In this document: piece by piece, positions 8,901-16,113 of the stretch | Numbering within the stretch: the stretch's first letter is position 1 | How the letters are laid out: each line of letters opens with the position of its first letter | Origin: Posidoniimonas polymericola | GTDB lineage: Bacteria; Planctomycetota; Planctomycetia; Pirellulales; Lacipirellulaceae | NCBI RefSeq assembly: GCF_007859935.1 | Contig: NZ_SJPO01000001.1 | Coordinates: 1 to 64,000, forward strand | Reading direction: 5' to 3' | Length of the DNA stretch: 64,000 nt | Notes under the pieces: model-generated | Told to the model about the DNA's origin: nothing | Database searches by the model: none | Seen by the model: only the letters and a program-made list of their open reading frames with translations | Position numbers and translations under genes: made by a program

Positions 8901-11670
8901 CATCGACACCGACCCGGGCGCGTCCGGCACGCAGAAGAACATCTCGACCTACTTCCGCACCACGTTTAACGTAACGAACGCCGACGAGATCACTTCGCTC
9001 AACCTGCGGCTCCGCCGCGACGACGGCGCTGTGGTCTACCTGAACGGCGACGAGGTAGTGCGCTCCAACATGCCGGGCGGTGTGATCACGCCGAGCACAG
9101 TCGCCAGCTCGACGGTCGGCGGCTCGGACGAGAGCACCTTCTTCGAATTCGCCATCAACCCTTCGCGGCTCGCCGAGGGCCAGAATGTGATCGCGGTCGA
9201 GCTGCACCAGCGTAACGACTCGAGCTCCGACACCATCTTCGACCTCGAGCTCACCGGCACACGCGGCGACAGCACCTCGCTGTCGGGCGTCCCGCTGACG
9301 CCGGGGATCAACCAGGTGCGCGTCCGGGCGTATGACGGCCCGGAGGGGCAGGGCAATCAGATCGCCGAAGAGACCGTCGACGTCTGGTACGACAACGGCT
9401 CGACCACCGCTGTCTCCGGAGTCATCTCAACCGACACCACCTGGACCGTCGCCGCCGGCCCGTACGTCGTGACGGGCGACCTGACGGTCTCCGGCGGGAC
9501 GCTGACCATCGAGCCCGGGACCACCGTGTTCTTCAACCCGGGCGTCGGCCTGACCGTGTCCGGCGCAGGCCGCGTCGTGGCGGTTGGCGGCGATACGCCC
9601 CAGCAGCGGATCCGCTTCAGCCACAACCCGGCGATCGGCACGGAGCACTGGGACGGCCTGACCATCGAGAACACGCAGTCCGACAACCGCTTCGAATACG
9701 TCGACTTCCAGAGCGGCGACGCCAAGGGCAACGCGGTCGAGATCACGCACGGCCGCGCGGTGTTCGACCACGTCCGGTGGCTGGACACCAACAACCAGGT
9801 GCTCGACCTGGTGCACCCCACGCTCATCGTGAGCAATTCCGACATCCCCGGCATCAGCGGCGGGGAGACCATCCACCTGGTCGGCCTCGACTCCGGCGAG
9901 CAGCTGGTCTTCGACAACAACACGATCGGCAAGAACACCAGCGGCGACGACGTCGTGGACATGGCGCCCGACTCGTCCGACCGCCAGACCATCTACTTCC
10001 GCAACAACCGCTTCCTCGGCGGCCTCGACGACGGTGTCGACACCGACGGCACGCGGGTGGTGTTCGAGAACAACAGCTTCGTCGACTTCCACATCGGGAC
10101 CGGGCGCACGACAACGTCCAACGCGGTCACCACCGGCCGCCAGGACGTGAGCGGCGGCACGCTGTACAGCGAGCTGACCCTGATTGGCAACACGTTCAAC
10201 GACGTCGACCACGCGCTGCTGCTCAAGGATTACGGCTTCGCCACGGCGATCAACAACACTTTCGTGGGCGCCACGATTGGGGCGATCCAGATGCAGGAGC
10301 TGGCCGGCACGAACGTGATCGGGCCCGGCCTGGGCGTCGCCCTCGACGGCAACATCTTCTGGCAGAACATCCAGATCTTCGAGGCGATCCACCCCGACAG
10401 CCAGATCACGCTCGACCGCTCGATCGTCCCCGCCTCCCTGGTCGCCCTGGGAGTAGGGAACCTGGCGGCCAACCCGCTGCTGGCGGACCCGGCCGGGGGC
10501 GACTTCAGCCTGTTGGAGGGCTCGCCCGCGTTCTTTGCCGGCCCGAACGGGACCGACATCGGCGCCGTCCAGGCGCCGCGATACCCGGCCGCCGCGGCGG
10601 GCAACCTGCAGATCGGCGAGGTGCACTACAACCCGCTGCACGGCTCGGCGGACGCCGACCTGTGGGAGGTCTTCGCCGACGGCGACCTGTTCGAGTTTAT
10701 CGAGCTCCACAACCCCACCGGCCAGACCATCGACCTCTCGCACGCCGCGCTGGTCGACGGCGTCGACTTCGAATTCCCCTGGGGCACGACCCTCGCCGCC
10801 GGCGAGCGGGCGGTGCTGGTCAACGACGTCGACATCTTTGTGTCGCGCTACGGCGCGTCGCCGCGGGTCCTGGGGCAGTACGCCGGCAACCTGTCCGACG
10901 GCGGCGAGGCTATTGAGCTGGTCGCGGCCAACGGCTCGCCGATCGCCGCGTTCACCTACGGCGATAGCAACGACCTCAACTGGCCCGCCGCGGCCGACGG
11001 CGCCGGACCGTCGCTCGAGCCGATCGACGCCACCGGCGACCTCTCCGACCCGCTCAACTGGCGGCTCGGCCTCGACCCGGGCGGCACGCCGGGCTACGTG
11101 GTCACGCTGGCCGGCGACTACAACGGCGACGGCGTGGTCAACGCGGCCGACTACTCCGTGTACCGCGACAACCTCGGCGGGTCCTCGCTGCCGTACAACG
11201 AGCCCGCCAGCCGCGGCGTCGTGGACCGGGCCGACTACGAGGTGTGGCTCGCCAACTACGGCGCCACCGGCCCGGCCGGCCAGCCGCTCGAGACCAGCCC
11301 CGGCATCGCGCTACAGGCGATCGCTGTCGACGCCGCGGTGGTAGCCGAGCCCGTTTCCGCCGCCGCGATAGTCGCCAGCCCGGACGAAGCCGACGGCGAC
11401 GACCCGTCGGTCGAGGCCGCGTTCGCCTCGCTCGACGCCGAGGACACGCCGACGGTCGCACGACCGCACCGCCCGCGAACCGCTGCGTTCGCCCGGCCGG
11501 TCAGCTTCGACAACCTATACCTGCTCCGCCACGCCCGCGGTGGTGAAGCCGGTGAGCACGGGCAGGACGCTCCGGGCGACGCTGCGCCCGGCGGCGAATC
11601 GACCGCCGAGCCAACGCTCGAGCCCCGCATCCGCCGGCTATTCACCGGCCTTGGCCGGCGGTTCGGCTAG
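5971..11670 (+). CDS. Giant surface protein: lamin-tail, CotH, beta-helix and dockerin domains
   Basis: A 1899-aa extracellular protein. The N-terminus carries RLSLELLEDRRVLAAS, the planctomycete surface-protein export motif, rather than a classical signal peptide. In order follow two lamin-tail domains (about 40-180 and 191-330), a Big-like segment, and a CotH kinase-like domain (about 498-858, with DDYLLY and PRFMLIPHDFDTILG). Then come a carbohydrate-binding-like segment, a parallel beta-helix region (about 1159-1530), a third lamin-tail domain (from about 1544), and a dockerin-type EF-hand pair (about 1712-1767, DYNGDGVVNAADY and a degenerate RGVVDRADYEVW). It ends RIRRLFTGLGRRFG with no PEP-CTERM anchor. 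GGAAG precedes the ATG. CotH proteins can be protein kinases; activity here is inference. Confidence 0.92.
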   Translation: MADGKRLAWTRRVGRNSTSQPRKRLSLELLEDRRVLAASAVINEFVASNSSSLLDGDGASSDWVELYNPNAAAIDLTGWHLTDNDAEPDKWTFPSVTLDPGGYLVVFASGQATESYVDPLGYLHTNFKLGAGGEYLGLTDPAGMVVHEFAPAFPPQSTDVSFGLDSTGEGFYFTNPTPGAANNQASAVSSKVAISEIMYHPASNVDADEFIEIYNGESTVLNLTGWSLSGAISFDFPAVSLQPGQYLAVASDLAAFAANYPGVTNVVGGWQGTLGNDSETLVLSDANGIAVDRVTYADEGAWATRERGPLDHLHEGWVWSDAHDGGGGSLEVVSLTLTNSRGQNWAASTASGGTPGAANSVQDADNNTAPLIVDLSQLPVIPHSTDAVIVTARLIDEGTAAPTGSVMWRLDGASTFTSAPLSDSGTGPDAIAGDGLYSAVIPAQANGAIVEWYVSAEDAQANARTNPAPVQPSGLQSANLLYQVDDTFDPAALPASGDMPEYRLIMTDAERAELQQIGSNNNEGYSHAQMNGTLISLSSSGVQVRYTVGIRNRGEGSRNELPNSYHVNLPTDAEWEGVTAFNLNTQYTQSQLIGLRAFAAAGLIAEDAAPITVRVNGTNLAGPGSPAYGVYIQLEAADSDFAANHFPEDDNGNLYRALRGGPEGVADLAYLGEDPAAYYPNYEKKTNASQNDYTDLINLLRVMATTPDADYVKQVSKVADIDQWLGYFATVAILGSEETSLATGVGDDYLLYAGAKDPRFMLIPHDFDTILGEGDTAGNPQSGIYRATGVDAIDRLLNHPEILPLYHAKLLDLLQTTFTQENFDQLIDQTLTGFTPAATIADMKAFMDARREYILAEVAGPLTIASNLTTAGGFYSTTQDVVGLSGFAPLAGVESVTVAGQLAQYDPADGSWNFGETLGGVTESFINSPHVWDYLDAGRVPSTDPDSDWRVDDPGWTDSGPSPLGYGGNGEVTLTSYIDTDPGASGTQKNISTYFRTTFNVTNADEITSLNLRLRRDDGAVVYLNGDEVVRSNMPGGVITPSTVASSTVGGSDESTFFEFAINPSRLAEGQNVIAVELHQRNDSSSDTIFDLELTGTRGDSTSLSGVPLTPGINQVRVRAYDGPEGQGNQIAEETVDVWYDNGSTTAVSGVISTDTTWTVAAGPYVVTGDLTVSGGTLTIEPGTTVFFNPGVGLTVSGAGRVVAVGGDTPQQRIRFSHNPAIGTEHWDGLTIENTQSDNRFEYVDFQSGDAKGNAVEITHGRAVFDHVRWLDTNNQVLDLVHPTLIVSNSDIPGISGGETIHLVGLDSGEQLVFDNNTIGKNTSGDDVVDMAPDSSDRQTIYFRNNRFLGGLDDGVDTDGTRVVFENNSFVDFHIGTGRTTTSNAVTTGRQDVSGGTLYSELTLIGNTFNDVDHALLLKDYGFATAINNTFVGATIGAIQMQELAGTNVIGPGLGVALDGNIFWQNIQIFEAIHPDSQITLDRSIVPASLVALGVGNLAANPLLADPAGGDFSLLEGSPAFFAGPNGTDIGAVQAPRYPAAAAGNLQIGEVHYNPLHGSADADLWEVFADGDLFEFIELHNPTGQTIDLSHAALVDGVDFEFPWGTTLAAGERAVLVNDVDIFVSRYGASPRVLGQYAGNLSDGGEAIELVAANGSPIAAFTYGDSNDLNWPAAADGAGPSLEPIDATGDLSDPLNWRLGLDPGGTPGYVVTLAGDYNGDGVVNAADYSVYRDNLGGSSLPYNEPASRGVVDRADYEVWLANYGATGPAGQPLETSPGIALQAIAVDAAVVAEPVSAAAIVASPDEADGDDPSVEAAFASLDAEDTPTVARPHRPRTAAFARPVSFDNLYLLRHARGGEAGEHGQDAPGDAAPGGESTAEPTLEPRIRRLFTGLGRRFG

Positions 11671-11689
11671 CCAATCGCGCAACACCGGA

Positions 11690-11796
11690 CCCCAGTAACC
11701 CCCGGCGGAAGCCGTGGGGTAGGGGCCGCAAGCGCCCAGGCGGCGTGAAGCCTCGGCAACGCCGAATCCCTGGGGCTTCCGCCGCAGGTTATGGGG
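11690..11796. terminator. Imperfect long inverted repeat between convergent genes
   Basis: Two arms of about 30 bp (11690-11719 and 11768-11796) are near-exact reverse complements sharing GGCGGAAGCC/GGCTTCCGCC and flanking CCCAGTAACC/GGTTATGGGG. They are separated by about 48 bp and lie between the stop codons of two convergent genes. The transcript would fold in either direction, so a bidirectional terminator is plausible, but no U-tract follows. It may instead be another copy of the dispersed palindrome family. Confidence 0.5.
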
Positions 11797-11816
11797 CCCG
11801 CATGGCAGGCGCGCTA

Positions 11817-12581
11817 CTACTCGTCATCGCTGGCTTCTTCGCCTTCTTCCTCGTCCACGGCGAAGGCGTCGTAAAACTCTTCACGGGTGAAGAACTGCAC
11901 GCCGGCGAGTTGGCCGCCGTGGGGTTCGGAGATCTGGTTGAGCTTGGCGATGGTGGCGGCCAGGGCGGCCTCGTTGTTCGTGCCGGGGACAAACAGGCAG
12001 ATGCCGCAGTCGCCCTCTTCGTCACGCTCGTCGAACTGGTCGAAGTCGGCGAAGCCGGCGGCGACCGCCGCCTCGGCGATCTTGTCGGTCGAGGCCGGGT
12101 CGGGCGCGACCACCAGCAGCGTCCAGGCGAGTTCGGCGTCGGCTTCGACGCCGGCCTCGGTCATGTAGTTGAGCCGGGCCGAGACGTCCCCTGGCTGAAC
12201 CCAGTCGTGCATGCCGTCCTCGTCCAGCGGGTCGGCGCACTGCACGCCCTCGTACTCCAGCCCCCGCGCGGCGGCGACCGCGTCGACCCGGGCGGCGATC
12301 TCCTTGACCTGCTCGGCCGTGAGCGCCTCGACGCAGATGACGCACATCAGCGGGTCGCCCGGCGTGGCGTTGCCCTCCTCGTCGAGCTCGTCGACCTCTT
12401 CGAACAGGTGGATGGCGAACTCGTCCTCGAATTCGTGGGCCGCCTCTTCCAGGGCCGCGTAGTCGCTCGAGCGGACGATGAACGCCCACTCCAGCTCGTC
12501 GGTCAGCTCGTGGTCGAGGTCGACCGTGAGGTGCTCGAACAGGGCGTCGATGTCAAAGGCCAGGTCGGGTTCATCAGCCAT
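11817..12581 (-). CDS. Tandem RraB-like domain protein
   Basis: The 254-aa product is very acidic and contains two copies of a fold resembling RraB, the inhibitor of RNase E. Each has a WAFIV/WTLLV strand and a helix (SDYAALEEAAHEF; ASTDKIAEAAVAAGF). Each then has an acidic turn, a hydrophobic strand (LMCVICVEA; GICLFVPG), a helix, and a final G..Y.GVQ-type strand. E. coli RraB has a single copy of this layout. A regulatory role on RNase E/G or another enzyme is inference. I chose the ATG giving MADEPDLAFD because the longer frame would overlap the next gene. A minus-strand neighbour lies 131 bp upstream. Confidence 0.7.
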   Translation of the reverse strand: MADEPDLAFDIDALFEHLTVDLDHELTDELEWAFIVRSSDYAALEEAAHEFEDEFAIHLFEEVDELDEEGNATPGDPLMCVICVEALTAEQVKEIAARVDAVAAARGLEYEGVQCADPLDEDGMHDWVQPGDVSARLNYMTEAGVEADAELAWTLLVVAPDPASTDKIAEAAVAAGFADFDQFDERDEEGDCGICLFVPGTNNEAALAATIAKLNQISEPHGGQLAGVQFFTREEFYDAFAVDEEEGEEASDDE

Positions 12582-12712
12582 CAAAGGACTTTCGCAGAAG
12601 GGAAGCGACGCCGGCGGCGCCGGTCGGTTAAGGCGGAGCATTGTACACCCAAACGGGCCGGCTGACGCGGGCCCCCAAAGGGCGGGTCCCCTGGTACCAG
12701 AGGCCGCGGGAT

Positions 12713-13279
12713 TCAGCCGCCCGGCAGCGAGAACTCGATCACCGGCGCGCCGCCGCTGCGGAGCTCGTCGAGCATCACGGCGATCTCGGCCGGGTCGCGC
12801 GGGTCGAGGCCCCGCGTGTAGGCGAGGATCTCGTCGGCCAGCTCGGGTTTGCCCTTCTTCTCTAGGCAGAAGGCCAGACCGCGGGCCGCCTCGTAGAACG
12901 GCAGGTTGGCCGGCTGGGCGCCCAGCAGCGGCCCGCTGCACTTGGCCCGCTTGATGGCCTTCTGGCCGAGCTGGTAGGCAAAGCCGAAGTGCCCCCGGGC
13001 GAGCGGGATGTCGTTGTCGAGCTCAATGGCGATCACGCCCGCTAGCACGTGGGCGGCCATGAACTCGCTGCAGCCCGACAGCAGCCAGCGGAGCTCGTCC
13101 TGGGCGATGTCGAGCTCGCCGGCCTCGATCATGTCGTTGACCTCCTCGAGGTCCTCACTGCGGTCGCGGGCCTCGCGGGGGTGGACCAGCACCCAGTCGC
13201 CGGCGGAGAGCCGCCGGGCGGCGACGCCCTGCTCGGGGCGGGACGGCTTGCGGTTCGGGTTGCCTTTGCGTTTTGCCAT
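12713..13279 (-). CDS. Hypothetical protein, helical TPR-like
   Basis: The 188-aa product starts MAKRKGNPNRKPSRPEQ, a strongly basic tail. It continues into a largely helical protein with repeated helix-turn-helix pairs (DLEEVNDMIEAGELDIAQDELRW; AAHVLAGVIAIELDNDIPLARGHF; FYEAARGLAFCLEKKGKPELADEIL), which looks like a small TPR/solenoid fold. I recognise no family. The start was chosen as the ATG directly before the basic tail; longer readings extend into DNA opposite the divergent gene. It lies upstream of the tandem RraB-like gene on the same strand, so the two may be co-transcribed. The basic tail could contact nucleic acid or ribosomes, but that is speculation. Confidence 0.75.
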   Translation of the reverse strand: MAKRKGNPNRKPSRPEQGVAARRLSAGDWVLVHPREARDRSEDLEEVNDMIEAGELDIAQDELRWLLSGCSEFMAAHVLAGVIAIELDNDIPLARGHFGFAYQLGQKAIKRAKCSGPLLGAQPANLPFYEAARGLAFCLEKKGKPELADEILAYTRGLDPRDPAEIAVMLDELRSGGAPVIEFSLPGG

Positions 13280-13431
13280 GCTGACAACAGCGTAATCGGC
13301 GGCCGCCTGCCCGTCTAAGGGGCAGCAATTGAATCGCGAACTCCAGGGGGCGTACGCTCGTGGGTGCGGCGGGTACGGCTTGGCTTTCGAGCGGGGTACC
13401 ATAGAGAGGACCCCCTCACCAACGGAACGAG

Positions 13432-13863
13432 ATGAGCCACTCCGACCTACCACCCGCGTTTGAGTTCGACTGCCCGCTGTGCGGCGGCGCGTTCGAGGCC
13501 GACCTGGCGATGCTGGGCCAAGAGGTCGAGTGCCCGCACTGCGACCGGGTAGTCGAGCTGCCGCAGCCGAGCGAAATGCAGCCGAGCGAATTGCCGCCGG
13601 GTGAACTGCAGCCGGACGGGCCGCCGTCAGAAAACTCCGGGCAGGCTCAGCCAGAGCCCGCGGGTGCTTCACAGTCGGCGGCGCCCGCGACGCGGGACGA
13701 ACCACCAAGCCGGGCCGCCGCAGAGCCCGCGGCGGCCACCGAAAGCCGACCGCTGACCAGAGAAGAACGGGCGGCGGCGCGGCGGCGGCTGAACCTCACG
13801 CTGGCCGCCGTGGGGGCGGTGATCCTGATCGCGACCTTCGTGCTGCTGGTCAACCTCAGTTAG
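13432..13863 (+). CDS. Zinc-ribbon, C-terminally membrane-anchored protein
   Basis: The 143-aa product begins with a two-CxxC zinc ribbon (FDCPLCGGAFEA and VECPHCDRVVEL, residues about 14-44). A Pro/Glu/Ser/Ala-rich linker with PSE repeats follows (about 45-115), then a single C-terminal transmembrane helix (LTLAAVGAVILIATFVLLVNL). Such MJ0042-like zinc ribbons fused to a membrane helix are common in planctomycetes and have no assigned role. The orientation is probably N-terminus in the cytoplasm. It is divergent from the 188-aa gene and convergent with the acidic repeat protein gene, whose stop lies only about 15 bp away. Confidence 0.78.
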   Translation: MSHSDLPPAFEFDCPLCGGAFEADLAMLGQEVECPHCDRVVELPQPSEMQPSELPPGELQPDGPPSENSGQAQPEPAGASQSAAPATRDEPPSRAAAEPAAATESRPLTREERAAARRRLNLTLAAVGAVILIATFVLLVNLS

Positions 13864-13878
13864 ACCCGCACGGGGCGG

Positions 13879-14442
13879 TCAGTCCTCTTCGTCTTCTTCG
13901 TACTCGTACTCGTAGTCGTCGTCCTCTTCTTCCTCGTCGTCGTCTTCGTACTCGTACTCGTCGTCCTCGTACTCCTCTTCGTCGTCGTCGAGCTCTTCTT
14001 CCTCGTCGTCGTCCTCTTCATCGTCGTCGACTTCGACCCACTCTTCGTCTTCGCCGAGCTCCTCTTCCTCGTCGTCGAGCTCCTCTTCGTCGTCGTCGTC
14101 CTCTTCATCGTCGTCGACTTCGACCCACTCTTCGTCTTCGCCGAGCTCTTCTTCCTCTTCGTCGCCTTCTTCTTCGTCGTCCTCTAGTTCTTCATCCTCG
14201 TACTCGACGTCGTCGTCCTCTTCGTCTTCCTCTTCATCGTCGTCTTCGTACACGTATTCATACTCGTCGTCGTCGTCCTCGACTTCGTCCTCGTCGTCTT
14301 CATCCTCGAGCTCTTCTTCCTCTTCCTCCTCCTCGTCGATGTACTCGGCGAGCGGGCAGGGGATGGTCTGTCCCACCAGCGACGGGTGGGTCAGCAGCAG
14401 GTCGTCATCGCTGTCGTTCAGGAGCATCATCGTGCGTGTCAT
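13879..14442 (-). CDS. Extremely acidic Asp/Glu-rich repeat protein
   Basis: The 187-aa product has a normal-looking 36-residue N-terminus (MTRTMMLLNDSDDDLLLTHP, then SLVGQTIPCPLAEYI). About 150 residues consisting almost only of Asp, Glu and scattered Tyr, Trp, Val and Leu follow. A 29-residue unit containing LGEDEEWVEVDDDEEDDD occurs twice in tandem, and at DNA level the copies are 87 bp apart (about 14031 and 14118). The N-terminal VGQTIPCPLAEY resembles short planctomycete zinc-ribbon-like leaders, but with one Cys only. It could be a polyanionic or metal-binding chaperone-like tail. No function is recognised. The coding strand has a clean ATG and stop. Confidence 0.65.
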   Translation of the reverse strand: MTRTMMLLNDSDDDLLLTHPSLVGQTIPCPLAEYIDEEEEEEEELEDEDDEDEVEDDDDEYEYVYEDDDEEEDEEDDDVEYEDEELEDDEEEGDEEEEELGEDEEWVEVDDDEEDDDDEEELDDEEEELGEDEEWVEVDDDEEDDDEEEELDDDEEEYEDDEYEYEDDDEEEEDDDYEYEYEEDEED

Positions 14443-14504
14443 CGGTTGGTTTACCCCCCTCGCAGCGTCTGCCTGCGGCCGGCAGACCGCGACGAAGCAT
14501 GCGT

Positions 14505-15221
14505 TCAGCTCGTGGCCAGTGGTATCGTCGCCGAGTCCGTATCGGCTTCAGCATCTTCTGCCAAATCCGCCGTCGAGAGGCCGGCCACACGGGGCAGGTC
14601 GTCGAGGCTTTTGAGGCCAAAAACTCGCAAGAAACGCTTGGTTGTCCCGTACAGAATCGGCCGCCCCAGCTCCTGCGAACGACCGACAATACGCAATAAG
14701 TCTCGTTCCATCAACTGGCGGAGCAGGTCGCCGCACTGGACGCCGCGGATCGCCTCGATCTGGGCCCTCAGCACGGGCTGCCGGTAGGCAGCTACGGCGA
14801 GCGTTTCCATGGCCGGCTGGGTGAGCCGCAGCTCGGCCTTGTCCGCCGCCAGCGGCTGCAGCCACGGCGCCAGGATCGGTCGGGTCAGCAACTGGTGCCC
14901 CCCAGCGATCTGAGTGATCTGGAACGCCGCGCCCCTAGCGTCGTACAGGCGGCGGAGCTCGTCGAGCAGCGTGCGGGCCTCGGTGGCGTCCTCTAGGTTC
15001 GCCATCTTCGCTAGACGCCGCAGCGGAAGCGGCTCGTCTGCTAGCAGCAGGATCGCCTCGAGGCGGGTCCTTCGGGCGACCGTGGTCCGGGGCCGCGGGG
15101 CAGGGGAGGGGGCCGCGGAAACCGCCGTGCTGGGTCGCCGGACCGCTCCGCCACCACGCAGGACAAGCGGGCTGTTCCACCGCAGGGCCGGGCTGGTCAG
15201 TCGCCGCGCGAGTGTGGTCAT
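14505..15221 (-). CDS. scpB: SMC-Scp complex subunit ScpB
   Basis: ScpB is the winged-helix partner that, with ScpA, binds the SMC head and supports chromosome condensation and segregation. The 238-aa product has the first winged helix at about 48-115 (RLEAILLLADEPLPLRRLAKM and YDARGAAFQITQIAGGHQLLTRP). The second is at about 125-200 (LTQPAMETLAVAAYRQPVLRAQIEAIRGV and GRPILYGTTKRFLRVFGLKSLDDLP). These are classic ScpB motifs. The start is the ATG of MTTLARRL. The ~45-residue N-terminal extension is Ala/Arg/Pro-rich and not conserved. It lies 13 bp upstream of the 196-aa membrane protein gene's stop, so the two are probably co-transcribed. ScpA is not in the window. Confidence 0.92.
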   Translation of the reverse strand: MTTLARRLTSPALRWNSPLVLRGGGAVRRPSTAVSAAPSPAPRPRTTVARRTRLEAILLLADEPLPLRRLAKMANLEDATEARTLLDELRRLYDARGAAFQITQIAGGHQLLTRPILAPWLQPLAADKAELRLTQPAMETLAVAAYRQPVLRAQIEAIRGVQCGDLLRQLMERDLLRIVGRSQELGRPILYGTTKRFLRVFGLKSLDDLPRVAGLSTADLAEDAEADTDSATIPLATS

Positions 15222-15234
15222 AGCCGGCCTTCCT

Positions 15235-15825
15235 CTAGCGGCTGAGCGCCGGGTTGGCGACCCGCCACTGCCGCACCTGATCACAAACCCGCGCCACAGC
15301 CAGCGGGGCGTTCGGCTCGATGGCGTCGAAGTGGCGGACGAAGCCGGTTTCGCCTGGCAGCGGCGCGCAGCAGGCAAACCGGTGATAGGCGCCCTCTGCC
15401 CCCCACGGCGTGAGCTGGATGTCCTCGGCCCCCAGCGCGCGGAGCTCGGACACAAGTTGCTTGACGCTCTCGGGGACCGGCTCGGCGGCCGGCTCTTGCA
15501 GCGCGGGGAGCGGGGCCAAGGGGGCCATCGGCTCGCGGCTGAAGTCGGCAACGGGGGACAACTCCGACGCCTGCAGACGCCCGGGCGCGGGCGGCATCAG
15601 GTCCTGGACCGGCGCCGCGAGGGGCGTCACGGCGACCGCCGGGGAGGGCGAATCCCCGCCCTGCAGCTTGTGGTACTCGGTCCGCGCCTGCTGGACAATC
15701 CGATCCAGCAGCGCCGACGCCTCGCCGGCTGGGGGACCGTACAAGTGGTAGGCCATGCCGCCTACGACCACGATGCCAACCATCACTACCAGCTTCAATA
15801 ACGCCTGCACTGCCGCTTCGAACAT
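15235..15825 (-). CDS. Single-pass membrane hypothetical protein
   Basis: The 196-aa product starts MFEAAVQALLKLVVMVGIVVVGG, one N-terminal transmembrane helix (about 8-28). A Pro/Ala-rich linker (about 60-120) and a compact C-terminal domain (about 120-196: VKQLVSELRALGAEDIQLTP, YHRFACCAPLPGETGFVRHF) follow. The C-terminal part is the conserved region of this planctomycete-type protein, but I recognise no named family. The ATG before MFEAA was chosen because longer readings run into the divergent desulfurase gene. The stop is 13 bp before the scpB start, an operon-like arrangement. A 21-bp perfect inverted repeat lies upstream. Confidence 0.75.
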   Translation of the reverse strand: MFEAAVQALLKLVVMVGIVVVGGMAYHLYGPPAGEASALLDRIVQQARTEYHKLQGGDSPSPAVAVTPLAAPVQDLMPPAPGRLQASELSPVADFSREPMAPLAPLPALQEPAAEPVPESVKQLVSELRALGAEDIQLTPWGAEGAYHRFACCAPLPGETGFVRHFDAIEPNAPLAVARVCDQVRQWRVANPALSR

Positions 15826-15961
15826 CGCCTGGAACCTCGGGTTGGGCTCGGGTTGCGAGAAGGGGCGGATAGTAGGCGCCTGGCAGCACCAGCCGCAATG
15901 GCAATCGGGGGCCGCGCGGCAGGGTTGTGCGGCCCCCTCGGCCGTGGCTCTCCGGTGTCTC

Positions 15962-16046
15962 AAAGGCGAAAGCGGAAAGGGGAATGCCGCGCAAGCGGGT
16001 GGCGGCAGCAACCCAGGGTTAGCCACCCCTTTCCGCTTTCGCCTTT
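15962..16046. repeat. 21-bp perfect inverted repeat in a divergent promoter region
   Basis: Arms 15962-15982 (AAAGGCGAAAGCGGAAAGGG plus one G) and 16026-16046 are perfect reverse complements with a 43-bp spacer. They lie between two divergent genes, so a terminator role does not fit well. The purine-rich arm matches the flavour of a degenerate copy near 59805-59845 (GGGGAAAGGCGCAATTGGAA), suggesting a dispersed element. It could form a cruciform or act as a regulatory site. Confidence 0.7.
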
Positions 16047-16113
16047 CCCCTTTTTGAAGTTCCCTTTTCGACCGCCCCCGTCGGTACGCTCGGTTTCCGC
16101 GTAGAATGCCCGC

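Noticed and set aside
13879-14340. Trinucleotide-like repeat array that might be taken for a CRISPR or satellite
   Set aside because: The repeats are codon-scale and in frame with a single D/E-rich gene; there are no spacers or conserved repeat length.
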